A stretch of DNA of 64,000 nucleotides from an uncultured Prevotella sp. (GTDB taxonomy: Bacteria; Bacteroidota; Bacteroidia; Bacteroidales; Bacteroidaceae), in assembly GCF_946407605.1 (NCBI RefSeq), contig NZ_CAMJOS010000003.1:62001-126000 (forward strand). The letters are read 5' to 3'. The notes below the pieces were generated by a model, which searched no databases, was not told the origin of the DNA, and saw only the letters and a list, made by a program, of their open reading frames with translations. Position numbers and translations under genes: made by a program. Shown here in pieces: positions 8,090 to 15,055 of this stretch (position 1 is its first letter; each line of letters starts with the position of its first letter).

Positions 8090-8290
8090 ATGCAAACCCA
8101 ATACGATCCACTGAGATTCTACTCAAAATCAGAGCTTGCTAAACTCGCAGGAGTATCATATAGTACCTTCTACCGCTTTCTCAAGTCCCGCCGCCTCGTC
8201 CTCGAGTCCATGGGGATCACCCTCTACACCAAGAAACTGCCTCCCCACATCGTCAGATACCTCTCAGAAGAGTACTGCATTGACGTTTAG
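8090..8290 (+). CDS. DUF4248 family small protein
   Basis: 66 aa. The sequence is consistent with a helix-turn-helix type fold: YSKSELAKLAGVSYSTFYRFLKS followed by a short basic segment. It matches the DUF4248 proteins that regularly sit between the TOPRIM-like gene and the HU-like gene in this Bacteroidota cassette. It starts 1 nt after the preceding stop, so translation is probably coupled. A DNA-binding role is inferred from the HTH-like spacing; its target is unknown. Confidence 0.75.
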   Translation: MQTQYDPLRFYSKSELAKLAGVSYSTFYRFLKSRRLVLESMGITLYTKKLPPHIVRYLSEEYCIDV

Positions 8291-8353
8291 CTTCCCCAAA
8301 AACTGTGTGTCCTTAAAAAAATATTATTTTCTGTGTGAGCAACTTGTCAAATC

Positions 8354-8386
8354 TTGTCAACGCCCTTTCCAAATATTGTATCTTTG
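8354..8386 (+). promoter_or_regulatory. Promoter of the HU-like gene
   Basis: TTG at 8354-8356 and TATCTTTG at 8379-8386 match the Bacteroidota -33/-7 pattern, although the 22-nt gap is slightly long. Transcription would begin near 8393, giving a leader of about 275 nt. Confidence 0.5.
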
Positions 8387-8669
8387 CAAATGAAATCAGG
8401 ACGTCGTTCCCCTGGGACCTTTGGTCCATCGAGACCATTCGAATGAAGTGTTCAGGCTATCTGAACGACCCGTCGAAATAATCCCTTTGGGGGTATAGAG
8501 ATTATCCGAACACCTCGTTAAGACTATCTCGACAACCCGTTAAGACTATCCGGATCAGTATAACATAAATCTGCGATTAAGCGAATACAGTCGAAGGCTA
8601 GCATTCAGAATGTTGAGCGAAAGCAGGTTCAAACGAAGTTTAATTCTTCAATTCTTTAATTTTTTAATT
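8387..8669 (+). promoter_or_regulatory. Long structured 5' leader before the HU-like gene
   Basis: About 280 nt without a gene. It holds a GGACC-TTT-GGTCC hairpin near 8427-8439, and a direct repeat of CGTTAAGACTATC (around 8516 and 8539) within a run of short GA/TC-rich palindromic pieces, then an A/T-rich stretch up to the ATG. No known riboswitch class is recognised. It may control translation of the HU-like gene, or be a small RNA in its own right. Confidence 0.4.
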
Positions 8670-9305
8670 ATGTCTCAAAAATTTATTAAGTCTCAAAACA
8701 AGAACAGCTTCAGCCAGGCCTATGGCAAGTACTTCGCACAGGCTGTCTACGACAACCACTTCATCGGTACTGAGGAGCTCTCTGACTTCATCCAGCGCCA
8801 GGCCTCAGTGAAGAAGAGCGACATCAAGGCCGTGCTCCAGGAACTGGGCGAAGCCTTCAAGCACTTCTTCGAGATGGGCCAGAAGATCAAGCTCGACGGC
8901 ATTGGCATCTTCAAGGTAGGCTTCTCAAGTATTGGTGTCACCAGGCTCGAGGACTGTGGCGCCCAGACCATCACCACCCGCCGTGTACTGTTCCAGCCCG
9001 AGACCACCCGCGTCGTTGTAGGTCAGCAGAAACTGGACAATGGTACCGTGAAGCAGAAGTACGTCAACGCCATCACCATGCTGAAGGATGTTGTCTTCGA
9101 GGAAACCCACGACAACGCCATGAACGTAGAGTCTGACGACTCGGGTAATGGATCCACGAATCCCTCGAATGGCACGAATAGTGGCAGTGGCTCAAACACC
9201 GGTGGAAACTCCGGAACCTCTGGAACTGGAGGTGACAACACCGGTGGCAACTCCGGCGGCGGCGACAACCCCGGCGGTGGATCAGGAGATGACGGGTACA
9301 ATTAA
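8670..9305 (+). CDS. HU/IHF-like DNA-binding protein with Gly/Ser/Asn-rich tail
   Basis: 211 aa from the ATG at 8670; the upstream frame is open, but the protein begins naturally with MSQKFIKSQNKN. Residues ~1-125 match the Bacteroidota HU-CCDC81-like DNA-binding domain (YGKYFAQAVYDNHFIGTEEL, then KHFFEMGQKIKLDGIGIFKV). These proteins bind DNA as dimers with low specificity. Residues ~150-211 are low-complexity Gly/Asn/Ser/Thr (repeats such as TGGNSG and GGGDNPGG), a tail found in many members of this cassette family. In most such cassettes the smalltalk and amidase genes follow directly. Here a GxxExxY unit in opposite orientation intervenes. Confidence 0.85.
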   Translation: MSQKFIKSQNKNSFSQAYGKYFAQAVYDNHFIGTEELSDFIQRQASVKKSDIKAVLQELGEAFKHFFEMGQKIKLDGIGIFKVGFSSIGVTRLEDCGAQTITTRRVLFQPETTRVVVGQQKLDNGTVKQKYVNAITMLKDVVFEETHDNAMNVESDDSGNGSTNPSNGTNSGSGSNTGGNSGTSGTGGDNTGGNSGGGDNPGGGSGDDGYN

Positions 9306-9474
9306 AGTGGAAAGAGGAAGGAGGAAAGTGGAAAGAGGATAGATTCCGGGGTGATGCTATGCCCACCCAGTCAGCTGTCACGCTGAAACAAGTTCAATAT
9401 ACGGGCATGAAAGTAGCCTGATCATCCAGCCCCTTCCCTTTCCCTTAGCCTCTCACTGAGCTCTTTATTTTTAT

Positions 9475-9505
9475 GTCACACAGATATCACAGATAACACA
9501 GATTT
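9475..9505 (+). repeat. Left inverted repeat of the GxxExxY unit
   Basis: GTCACACAGATATCACAGAT and the following ACACAGATTT contain three copies of a CACAGAT word. The block is inverted relative to 9892-9923. It overlaps the stop codon of the GxxExxY gene (TAA on the complement at 9504-9506). Confidence 0.7.
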
Positions 9506-9875
9506 AATTCGCTATGCGAATGATGCCCTCCCTGATGTTATCTGTTGTGAAGTTCACCAAAAGGCCCATATGTTTATCAAGAAGCCTTAGGTATGTAAGC
9601 AGTTGTTTTGCAAACACTGGCTTCATCTCTTCGACTGACTTTAGCTCTACGATAATCGTATTCTCGATGAGCAAATCCAGACGAAGAGCAGTTTTGAGAA
9701 CGTTCCCTTTGTAGTTAATGGGAACCTCCAGTTGCCTGGCTACTTGTAAGCCACGCTGCTGGAGCTCAAAACATAAGGCTTCTTCATAAACGGACTCCAA
9801 GAGTCCTGGGCCTAACGTGTTGTACACGTCAAATATAGCCCCACGTATTTGGTATGTTAGTTCGTTCTCTGTCAT
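9504..9875 (-). CDS. GxxExxY protein (PD-(D/E)XK nuclease-like)
   Basis: 123 aa. The family signature is present as GPGLLESVYEEAL (G-x-x-E-x-x-Y). The RLDLLIENTIIVELKSVE segment carries the D...ExK pattern of PD-(D/E)XK nucleases. The biological role of this widespread family is not established. The gene runs against the surrounding cassette, separates the HU gene from its usual smalltalk neighbour, and is bracketed by inverted copies of a CACAGAT-word repeat that begin 16 nt upstream of the start and overlap the stop. A 449-bp unit with its own ends and one nuclease-fold gene suggests insertion as a unit, though no target duplication was established. Confidence 0.85.
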   Translation of the reverse strand: MTENELTYQIRGAIFDVYNTLGPGLLESVYEEALCFELQQRGLQVARQLEVPINYKGNVLKTALRLDLLIENTIIVELKSVEEMKPVFAKQLLTYLRLLDKHMGLLVNFTTDNIREGIIRIAN

Positions 9876-9891
9876 GATTCCGAAGGAATAA

Positions 9892-9923
9892 AAAATCTGT
9901 GTAATCTGTGTAATCTGTGTGAC
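9892..9923 (-). repeat. Right inverted repeat of the GxxExxY unit
   Basis: AAAATCTGTGTAATCTGTGT followed by AATCTGTGTGAC is the inverted counterpart of 9475-9505, with three ATCTGTG words. It sits 16 nt upstream of the GxxExxY start and could carry part of its promoter region. Confidence 0.7.
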
Positions 9924-9964
9924 CTTTAATTAAACGTATTTCTTTTGATATTATTTTGTGTGAA

Positions 9965-10075
9965 ATGAAAATCAATTGGAACAAAGTCATTAAGGTAGCC
10001 AAGTACCTTGTCACTATCGCCAGCACCATTCTCGGCACCCTCGCCGTCCAGGACTGTGCCCCTCTTATTCAGTAA
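9965..10075 (+). CDS. Smalltalk peptide
   Basis: A 36-aa ORF, MKINWNKVIKVAKYLV... ending CAPLIQ, from the ATG at 9965 to the TAA at 10073-10075. It has a basic N-terminus, a single hydrophobic helix (~residues 12-28) and a late Cys, matching the 'smalltalk protein' family found between HU-like and amidase genes across Bacteroidota. Probably an inner-membrane peptide; holin- or pinholin-like roles have been an obvious guess because an amidase follows, but this is unproven. It is separated from the HU gene by the GxxExxY unit. Confidence 0.8.
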   Translation: MKINWNKVIKVAKYLVTIASTILGTLAVQDCAPLIQ

Positions 10076-10078
10076 TAA

Positions 10079-10112
10079 AATTTCCGTGATTTCTGTGATT
10101 TCTGTGTGAGAT
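10079..10112 (+). repeat. Further copy of the short CCGTG/CTGTG repeat
   Basis: TTTCCGTGATTTCTGTGATT and the following TCTGTGTGAG hold three (C/T)CTGTG-type words in the gap between the smalltalk and amidase genes. It is in the same orientation as 9892-9923. A solo copy without an associated gene. Confidence 0.6.
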
Positions 10113-10126
10113 TATAACTGTGTGAA

Positions 10127-10561
10127 ATGAGAAGAATAGACCTAATTATTATCCATTGCTCCGCCACCAAAGTCACCCAAGACTTTTCCCCCGAGGACCT
10201 CGAGGCATGCCACAAGGGTAGGGGCTATAAGACCACGGGCTACCATTACTACATCACCAAGGACGGCCAACTGCACCAGTGCCGCCCCGAGGAGATGATC
10301 GGTGCCCATGCCCGTCGTTATAACGCCCATTCCATCGGCATCTGCTATGAGGGTGGCCTCGATGCCAATGGCGGGTCTGCCGACACCCGAACCCCTGCCC
10401 AGAAACGAGCCCTCATCGCCCTGCTTCGTGCTCTGAAGGTCGATTACCCCGATGCCCGCATCCTTGGTCATCGCGACCTTCCCTGGGTCAAGAAGGACTG
10501 TCCCTGTTTCGACGCCCGTGCTGAGTATTTAACTCTCACGCCCTTGAAGCTCGAACAGTAG
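10127..10561 (+). CDS. N-acetylmuramoyl-L-alanine amidase (Amidase_2 type)
   Basis: 144 aa, close to the usual ~140-150 for the cassette-type amidase. Zinc ligands of the Amidase_2/PGRP fold are visible: IIIHCSAT (His), GYHYYITKDGQ, and the late GHRDLPWVKKDCPCFD (His and Cys). It would cleave the MurNAc-L-Ala bond of peptidoglycan. There is no signal peptide, so access to the wall would need a partner; the membrane peptide just upstream is the obvious candidate. It is the last gene of the cassette, with an intrinsic terminator 20 nt downstream. Confidence 0.9.
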   Translation: MRRIDLIIIHCSATKVTQDFSPEDLEACHKGRGYKTTGYHYYITKDGQLHQCRPEEMIGAHARRYNAHSIGICYEGGLDANGGSADTRTPAQKRALIALLRALKVDYPDARILGHRDLPWVKKDCPCFDARAEYLTLTPLKLEQ

Positions 10562-10581
10562 TCCTCCTCCCAAAATCAATG

Positions 10582-10617
10582 AAACCTCAGTCCGCATTCC
10601 GCAGACTGAGGTTTTTT
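10582..10617 (+). terminator. Intrinsic terminator of the HU-amidase cassette
   Basis: The arms AAACCTCAGTC (10582-10592) and GACTGAGGTTT (10604-10614) are a perfect 11-bp stem, followed by TTT within a TTTTTTG run. It also separates the cassette from the convergent HipBST operon. Confidence 0.9.
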
Positions 10618-10633
10618 GTTGTGACATAAAGAA

Positions 10634-11635
10634 TCAGAATGTCAACGTAACACGGCGGTAGTTATAGGACTGCCAGTAGTAATGCTTGAGCTTTTCTGAC
10701 AGGAACGAACGGTTGATGAGTTCCTTGGCTAAGGGCTGTTCGGTGGCGAATTGGTTTAGTTCTCGTTTTACAAGACGAGAAGCCAGGCCTATACGACGAC
10801 CAAACTCCTCGAAATCAGCTCGATTGACTGTCCGTGTATCAGATAGCTGCATTCCTTCACGGAACAAACCTTTATCGAGAGCAAAGATTCGGGGCTCGTA
10901 GAGGTGAAGGCTGGTATTGATGAGGTCGTAGGCAGGTGCCAGATGATACTCGCCATCGCCACGATTGATGAGTGAGAAGTTCTTCAGATGGGCATCATCA
11001 TTGAGAATCAGGTAGTTGAAAACAACGATGCGGAAGAACTTCAACACCTCGACACTTGGAGCAGTCGTATATCTTGCAATAATCTCTGCACACTCCTCGT
11101 AGCTCAGATTGCTGTATTTATAGTCGCTGCCACCATTGGCCCTGGTCAGCCCAGCCAAGGAGGCAAGGTCTTCCTGCTGGTATTTGCTGCCATCAGGAGC
11201 AACGTCAAAACGACGTGTGACATAGGCCGCTTCTCCATCTTTGAAGAAACATAGGGCATTGGGGGCAGTCTCGATATGATAGACCTGCGAGGCTATCTGC
11301 ATGCTCAGGTGTTCGTTGGCAGGGCAGTCCTTACGTTCCAGCAAGGCATACGAAGTCGGTGCTGGTTTCAGAATGTAACGACTCCGATCCTGGATAGATG
11401 GTCTTACCAATTGCTGGTCTTTAACAACCAGTCCTGCTTTGGGTTGAACACCTGATAGCGACACGCGTCCTACGTGCTTAGCATATTCCCCATCTTCTGC
11501 CTCTTCGTTGTTAGGACTATTAAAAGAGAGCACATGTGACACCTGGACACCATCAAACATCAGTTTGAGGGCCGCTGGCGAGTAGGTCTTAAAACCTTCT
11601 GCGAGGGTGGAAGGACAAACATTCAGTTCGTTCAT
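10634..11635 (-). CDS. hipT: HipT-like Ser/Thr kinase toxin (HipA C-terminal kinase)
   Basis: 333 aa, shorter than classical HipA (~440 aa) because the N-terminal domain is encoded by the separate upstream gene. Kinase features: a glycine/serine-rich loop SLSGVQPKAG with serines 59 and 61, ATP-binding lysine 90 (RYILKP), glutamate 108 (NEHLSMQIA), catalytic NDDAHLKNFS at 212-221 and metal-binding aspartate 237 (AYDLIN). HipA-family kinases phosphorylate aminoacyl-tRNA synthetases (HipA: GltX; E. coli HipT: TrpS) and so block translation; the target here is unknown. The S-x-S pair corresponds to the autophosphorylation site region of HipT. The ATG overlaps the stop of the hipS-like gene by 4 nt. 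Confidence 0.85.
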   Translation of the reverse strand: MNELNVCPSTLAEGFKTYSPAALKLMFDGVQVSHVLSFNSPNNEEAEDGEYAKHVGRVSLSGVQPKAGLVVKDQQLVRPSIQDRSRYILKPAPTSYALLERKDCPANEHLSMQIASQVYHIETAPNALCFFKDGEAAYVTRRFDVAPDGSKYQQEDLASLAGLTRANGGSDYKYSNLSYEECAEIIARYTTAPSVEVLKFFRIVVFNYLILNDDAHLKNFSLINRGDGEYHLAPAYDLINTSLHLYEPRIFALDKGLFREGMQLSDTRTVNRADFEEFGRRIGLASRLVKRELNQFATEQPLAKELINRSFLSEKLKHYYWQSYNYRRVTLTF

Positions 11636-11946
11636 GCGCTGATAGGTTTGATGGTTACTGCACCGATGGTGTCGTTCTGGGCCGTAGCTAAGAGTATGCC
11701 AAAGTCGTCGTTTTCATCGATATGCAATAATGTGGACTGCAACTGACGATTGGCGCCTTCTGAGAGGATGTTAAAGAAATAAGGAAAAAGGAAATCCGCC
11801 TGATAAGGAGCCTTTCGTACAGGCATAGCCAAGCAGACTGGCTCGCCATCATAGTCATCACGGTAGGCGAAAATATAATGGCGGTCATCTGTCTCTTGCA
11901 GCACACCGGCTTCTTTGTCGTGTACAAACACTTTACACTGCCTCAT
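11632..11946 (-). CDS. hipS: HipS-like protein (HipA N-terminal domain)
   Basis: 104 aa, equivalent to the free-standing N-subdomain 1 of HipA (KVFVHDKEAGVLQETDDRHYIFAYR and VSLAMP-like VCLAMPVRKAPY, then FPYFFNILSEG). In the tripartite HipBST system of E. coli O127 the HipS protein, not HipB, neutralises the HipT kinase. The same role is inferred here from gene order and size. It overlaps hipB by 14 nt and hipT by 4 nt, which implies translational coupling and controlled stoichiometry. Confidence 0.85.
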   Translation of the reverse strand: MRQCKVFVHDKEAGVLQETDDRHYIFAYRDDYDGEPVCLAMPVRKAPYQADFLFPYFFNILSEGANRQLQSTLLHIDENDDFGILLATAQNDTIGAVTIKPISA

Positions 11947-12154
11947 ACGTCAATCTTTTGATGTGGAGGTCGATTGTCAGACCAAGGGTTTCGAGGATAG
12001 TCAGTAGGGTAGAGAGTTGAGGGTTACCCTCGCCACGCTCAATGGCAACAAGGGTGTTGATGCCCACGCCTGCCAAGTCAGCCAATGTCTGCTGGTTGAC
12101 CCCCAAGTGCTTACGTCGCTCCTTGATAATAGTTCCAATCTCCTTCTGATTCAT
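11933..12154 (-). CDS. hipB: HipB-like HTH (XRE) repressor
   Basis: 73 aa. A single Cro/CI-type helix-turn-helix: IGTIIKERRKHLGVNQQTLADLAGVGINTL, followed by the conserved IERGEGNPQLSTLLTILETLGL. It is the first gene of the B-S-T operon. It probably represses its own promoter through the two TCACA-N6-TG(T/C)GA palindromes at 12164-12179 and 12225-12240. Confidence 0.88.
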   Translation of the reverse strand: MNQKEIGTIIKERRKHLGVNQQTLADLAGVGINTLVAIERGEGNPQLSTLLTILETLGLTIDLHIKRLTYEAV

Positions 12155-12163
12155 ATAGCTATT

Positions 12164-12179
12164 TCACATTATATTGTGA
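12164..12179. promoter_or_regulatory. Operator-like palindrome O1 of the hipBST operon
   Basis: TCACA-N6-TGTGA, a perfect 5+5 dyad between the -7 box and the hipB start, where the start of transcription should lie. It shares sequence and spacing with the second site at 12225-12240, as expected for sites of one dimeric repressor, presumably HipB. Confidence 0.7.
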
Positions 12180-12187
12180 TTTCGCTG

Positions 12188-12218
12188 CAAAGATAGGAAA
12201 AAGATTTGAAAGTTCCAA
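12188..12218 (-). promoter_or_regulatory. Promoter of the hipBST operon
   Basis: Minus strand TTG (12216-12218), N20, TATCTTTG (12188-12195). It lies between the two operator-like palindromes, so bound repressor would bracket RNA polymerase. Confidence 0.75.
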
Positions 12219-12224
12219 GCAAAA

Positions 12225-12240
12225 TCACAATAAATTGCGA
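12225..12240. promoter_or_regulatory. Operator-like palindrome O2 of the hipBST operon
   Basis: TCACA-N6-TGCGA, one mismatch from a perfect dyad, extended by AAAA/TTTT on both sides (12221-12244). It lies just upstream of the -33 element; its centre is 61 bp from the centre of the site at 12164-12179, about six helical turns. Confidence 0.65.
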
Positions 12241-12269
12241 TTTTTGGTATTTCATTCTATATCTGTGTA

Positions 12270-13430
12270 TCAGAACGGACCGAAGCCGAAGCCCCAGCGA
12301 GGAGCGGGCTGGGTGAGGCTGACATTCACCTTTTTGTTGTTCAGATTGATCTCAACGTAGAGGGTGCATTTCACTCGGACAGCCTGGCCCTCGTGCATGC
12401 CGGGCGTCCATTTGGGCATCGAGGCGATGGCCTTGGCAATCTCGGGGTCAAGGGCGGGGTTGACGGACTTGTCCACCTTGGCATGGGTGACAGTGCCGTC
12501 GGCCTCGACGATGAAGGAACAGGTGGCCATGCCGCGTACGTTGCTATTGTCGGCAATGGCGGTATATAAGGGGTTCTTCTTGTCAGCAAACCATTTCTTC
12601 ATGGCCTCCTCGCCATCAATGAAAGCGGGGGCTTGCTCCACCTTGGGAGCGTCATAATATGGTCCACCATCCTTGGCGATAGGGTCGTCGGTGTGGTAAC
12701 CGAGCACAAGGGTCTGATGACGGCGGTCCACCTGCGACCAGTCCACGAGCTCCTTGAACTTGTCCGTAAAGATCTCGGGATTCTCGTGATACACGAGGTT
12801 GTTCTCCTTCCACTCACCATTGTCCTTACAGGCGATGAGGATGCTCTGGCCGTTCATGTTGATGTGTATGGGCAGCTTCTTCGTCTCGTTCTTCATGCGC
12901 GTGGCCACAGAGGGGATAAACACATCCGAGAGGGTGAGCATCTTGCCGTGCACCACGTCGTAGACCATGCTGCGCTCACGGTTCTTCTGCACACTCTCCT
13001 TGTCCTGCATGGTCAACTGCATATAGCTGACGTGGTAGTTCAGGAATCGCTTCTCGTCACCACCCCTGAACGCCACCTTGATCTCCTCAAACTGTGCCAC
13101 GGGACGGTCAAAACCCGTCGGGCTGACCACCTCGTCGTACTCCGCCATATGACGTTGCATGGCACTGTCCAGCGAGCTACACTCTTTCTCCTTGCCAAAG
13201 AGGACGCGCGTTATCATCTTGTGGAGTGGGGGATACTGACTGTGACAGTTGATGTCGGTGGTGACTTTGAACCACTGTTCGCCACTGCGCGCCATCTTCA
13301 CGTCTTTCAACTGGAACATCTGTCCTTTGTTAGCTGCCTCTGCTGGCATAGCCGACGCAGGACCCTGGGCCCAGCACATACCACTAAACATGGCCAGGAC
13401 CAGTAAGGTAATCATTTGTTTTGCTTTCAT
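12270..13430 (-). CDS. Periplasmic protein with C-terminal TonB domain
   Basis: 386 aa. Signal peptide at residues 1-21 (MITLLVLAMFSGMCWAQ). Residues ~40-290 are of unknown fold, containing NENYHVSYMQLTMQDKE-like beta segments. Residues ~295-375 form a TonB C-terminal domain: FIVEADGTVTHAKVDKSVNPAL, then AIASMPKWTPGMHEGQAVRVK. Proteins of this type in Bacteroidota are annotated as energy-transducer TonB family, but the membrane-anchor and proline-rich spacer are absent, so real energy transduction is doubtful. It is alone in its orientation group, with the operator region of hipBST downstream. Confidence 0.75.
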   Translation of the reverse strand: MKAKQMITLLVLAMFSGMCWAQGPASAMPAEAANKGQMFQLKDVKMARSGEQWFKVTTDINCHSQYPPLHKMITRVLFGKEKECSSLDSAMQRHMAEYDEVVSPTGFDRPVAQFEEIKVAFRGGDEKRFLNYHVSYMQLTMQDKESVQKNRERSMVYDVVHGKMLTLSDVFIPSVATRMKNETKKLPIHINMNGQSILIACKDNGEWKENNLVYHENPEIFTDKFKELVDWSQVDRRHQTLVLGYHTDDPIAKDGGPYYDAPKVEQAPAFIDGEEAMKKWFADKKNPLYTAIADNSNVRGMATCSFIVEADGTVTHAKVDKSVNPALDPEIAKAIASMPKWTPGMHEGQAVRVKCTLYVEINLNNKKVNVSLTQPAPRWGFGFGPF

Positions 13431-13473
13431 ATTCTTGGTTCTAGGTTTTGGAATTAATAAATCTCGTTCAATG

Positions 13474-14112
13474 CTACACGACCACGACTTTATATGCTAC
13501 GATACCTTTGATGGCATTGAGGTACTTGAGGACATACGTCTCGCCAGCCATCAGGCCAACCAGCTTGCCGTCCTGTATGGCTACCGTCACGCCATCGGCA
13601 AAGGTGAAGGAGTCACCCTCGTCGCATGCCAGCGTGCCTGACACCTGCAGACTCAGCGTCTCTGGCTGAACCCGGTAGTAGGTAAACGGTCCCATGTTGG
13701 TCATGACGCTTAGCACGTTGGCCGTCAGCTCCGTGATATACCAGTTGTAGCGTCGCTGGTATCCAAAGCCGTTCGACGACATGGTGAGCATCGCACCTAT
13801 CTGCGCCCAAAAGCCGTATGTCATCGTGTCGAAGCCATATGTAAAGAAATAATCGTAGCCCGTATAGGTGTGGTCTTCGTTGATGGTCAGCAGCTCATAA
13901 TAGCCCTGCACCTGACTGCCCCAGAACCAGCTGCTTTCCAGCTTAGGCTCTGCGGGTACGCTGCTCCCCTCCACAAACGTGATGCTGTCTATCTGGGCGA
14001 GGGGCACATCGGCTTGCGTTCCATTCTTATAATGGATGCGCAGATGGTCCTGGGCCTGGCAAACAGAGATGAGGCCCAGCAGACAATAAATGACTATTAT
14101 CGCTTTCTTCAT
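13474..14112 (-). CDS. Secreted hypothetical protein
   Basis: 212 aa from the ATG at 14110-14112, chosen because it begins a clear signal peptide (MKKAIIVIYCLLGLISVCQA). The mature N-terminus LRIHYKNGTQADVPLAQIDS followed by ITF is a short beta motif that opens many Prevotella and Bacteroides secreted proteins. The remainder is aromatic-rich with no recognised domain, and ends in a strand run. A promoter lies 25 nt upstream. Confidence 0.7.
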   Translation of the reverse strand: MKKAIIVIYCLLGLISVCQAQDHLRIHYKNGTQADVPLAQIDSITFVEGSSVPAEPKLESSWFWGSQVQGYYELLTINEDHTYTGYDYFFTYGFDTMTYGFWAQIGAMLTMSSNGFGYQRRYNWYITELTANVLSVMTNMGPFTYYRVQPETLSLQVSGTLACDEGDSFTFADGVTVAIQDGKLVGLMAGETYVLKYLNAIKGIVAYKVVVV

Positions 14113-14136
14113 CTTCAACCGTTTTCTCTTTGGCTG

Positions 14137-14167
14137 CAAAGATAAAAAATATATCTGAACTTTACAA
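14137..14167 (-). promoter_or_regulatory. Promoter for the secreted protein gene at 14112
   Basis: Minus strand TTG (14165-14167), N20, TATCTTTG (14137-14144). A perfect 11-bp inverted repeat TTACAAATAAT/ATTATTTGTAA (14162-14189) overlaps the -33 element and may be an operator. Confidence 0.65.
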
Positions 14168-14283
14168 ATAATTGGCAGATTATTTGTAAGAAGACTACAC
14201 TGCTTTTGGTGAACCGCCTATGCAATTCTTCTTGCATTTTAATATTAATTTCAACTACATCATGAATTTTTCTGCGAAAATAT

Positions 14284-14314
14284 TTGGAGAATGTTCACTA
14301 ATTAGTTATCTTTG
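14284..14314 (+). promoter_or_regulatory. Promoter of the HigBA-like operon
   Basis: TTG (14284-14286), N20, TATCTTTG (14307-14314). Transcription would begin about 10 nt before the toxin ATG, so the mRNA has almost no leader. Confidence 0.65.
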
Positions 14315-14331
14315 CAGAAAAATTGAGCAAA

Positions 14332-14694
14332 ATGCCGAAGAAAGAATATAAAAGGCAGATGGTGGCTTATAAGGACTACTTCAAGGAGTTCAAAAAGACG
14401 CTGTCACTGCGAACATTAAAAAAGATATACCAGATATTCCTCTACATCATGACATTAGATGTCATTCCAGTTACCTATTTGAAATCAATAGCGGGAGTAG
14501 CAGGACTATATGAAATCAGAGTTGAAGATGATGGCAATATCTATCGTATCTTCTGCTGTTTCGATGAGGGCAATCTGGTGATTCTGTTTAATGGATTCCA
14601 GAAGAAAACCCAAAAGACGCCACAAGGTGAAATAGACAAGGCGAAACGGATTATGAACGAATATTTTGAAAGTAAAAACAAGAAAGGAGAATAA
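14332..14694 (+). CDS. RelE/HigB-like toxin (Gp49 family)
   Basis: 120 aa from the ATG at 14332 (a TTG three codons earlier is also in frame). The sequence fits the phage-derived Gp49-like/HigB toxins: a helical N-terminus, LKSIAGVAGLYEIRVEDDGNIYRIFCCF as the central beta-sheet with a conserved Arg, and LVILFNGFQKKTQKTP as the C-terminal strand with basic residues. Family members cleave mRNA at the ribosome. It is encoded before its HTH antitoxin (the HigBA order), separated by 1 nt. Confidence 0.82.
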   Translation: MPKKEYKRQMVAYKDYFKEFKKTLSLRTLKKIYQIFLYIMTLDVIPVTYLKSIAGVAGLYEIRVEDDGNIYRIFCCFDEGNLVILFNGFQKKTQKTPQGEIDKAKRIMNEYFESKNKKGE

Positions 14695-14695
14695 T

Positions 14696-15004
14696 ATGAC
14701 AAAAGAAGAAATGAAGGAACTGAATCTTACACCGATTGAAGATTTCATTACCGAAGATTTTGGTGCAGAAGGAACCCCAGCAAGAATGGAGTTTGATGCT
14801 GATGCCGATGCTTTCATATTGGGAGAGCGTCTTAAGGAGGAACGCCAAAGGGCTGGCCTTACACAGGAACAGCTAGCTGATAAGATTGGGACAAAGAAAA
14901 GCTATATCTCACGTGTCGAGAACGGACATACAGATATACAGGTCTCTACACTCTTAAAGATATTCCAAGGATTAGGCCGCAGGGTAAGCCTTACCATCTT
15001 ATAA
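14696..15004 (+). CDS. XRE-family antitoxin (HigA-like)
   Basis: 102 aa from the ATG at 14696, preceded by AAGGAGA, one of the few Shine-Dalgarno-like sequences here. The C-terminal half is a Cro/CI helix-turn-helix (LKEERQRAGLTQEQLADKIG, then KKSYISRVENG). The N-terminal ~45 residues, acidic and probably disordered until folded on the toxin (IEDFITEDFGAEGTPARMEF), would neutralise it. The gene is convergent with the next minus-strand gene, 51 nt away. Confidence 0.85.
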   Translation: MTKEEMKELNLTPIEDFITEDFGAEGTPARMEFDADADAFILGERLKEERQRAGLTQEQLADKIGTKKSYISRVENGHTDIQVSTLLKIFQGLGRRVSLTIL

Positions 15005-15055
15005 TCAGCAGCAATCAACATCCGCACCTGACTGAGATTATCAGATGTGAATACC

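Noticed and set aside
12633..13406. 257-codon plus-strand frame opposite the TonB-domain gene
   Set aside because: Composition rich in His/Leu/Val typical of an antisense shadow; the minus-strand gene has a signal peptide and a TonB domain.
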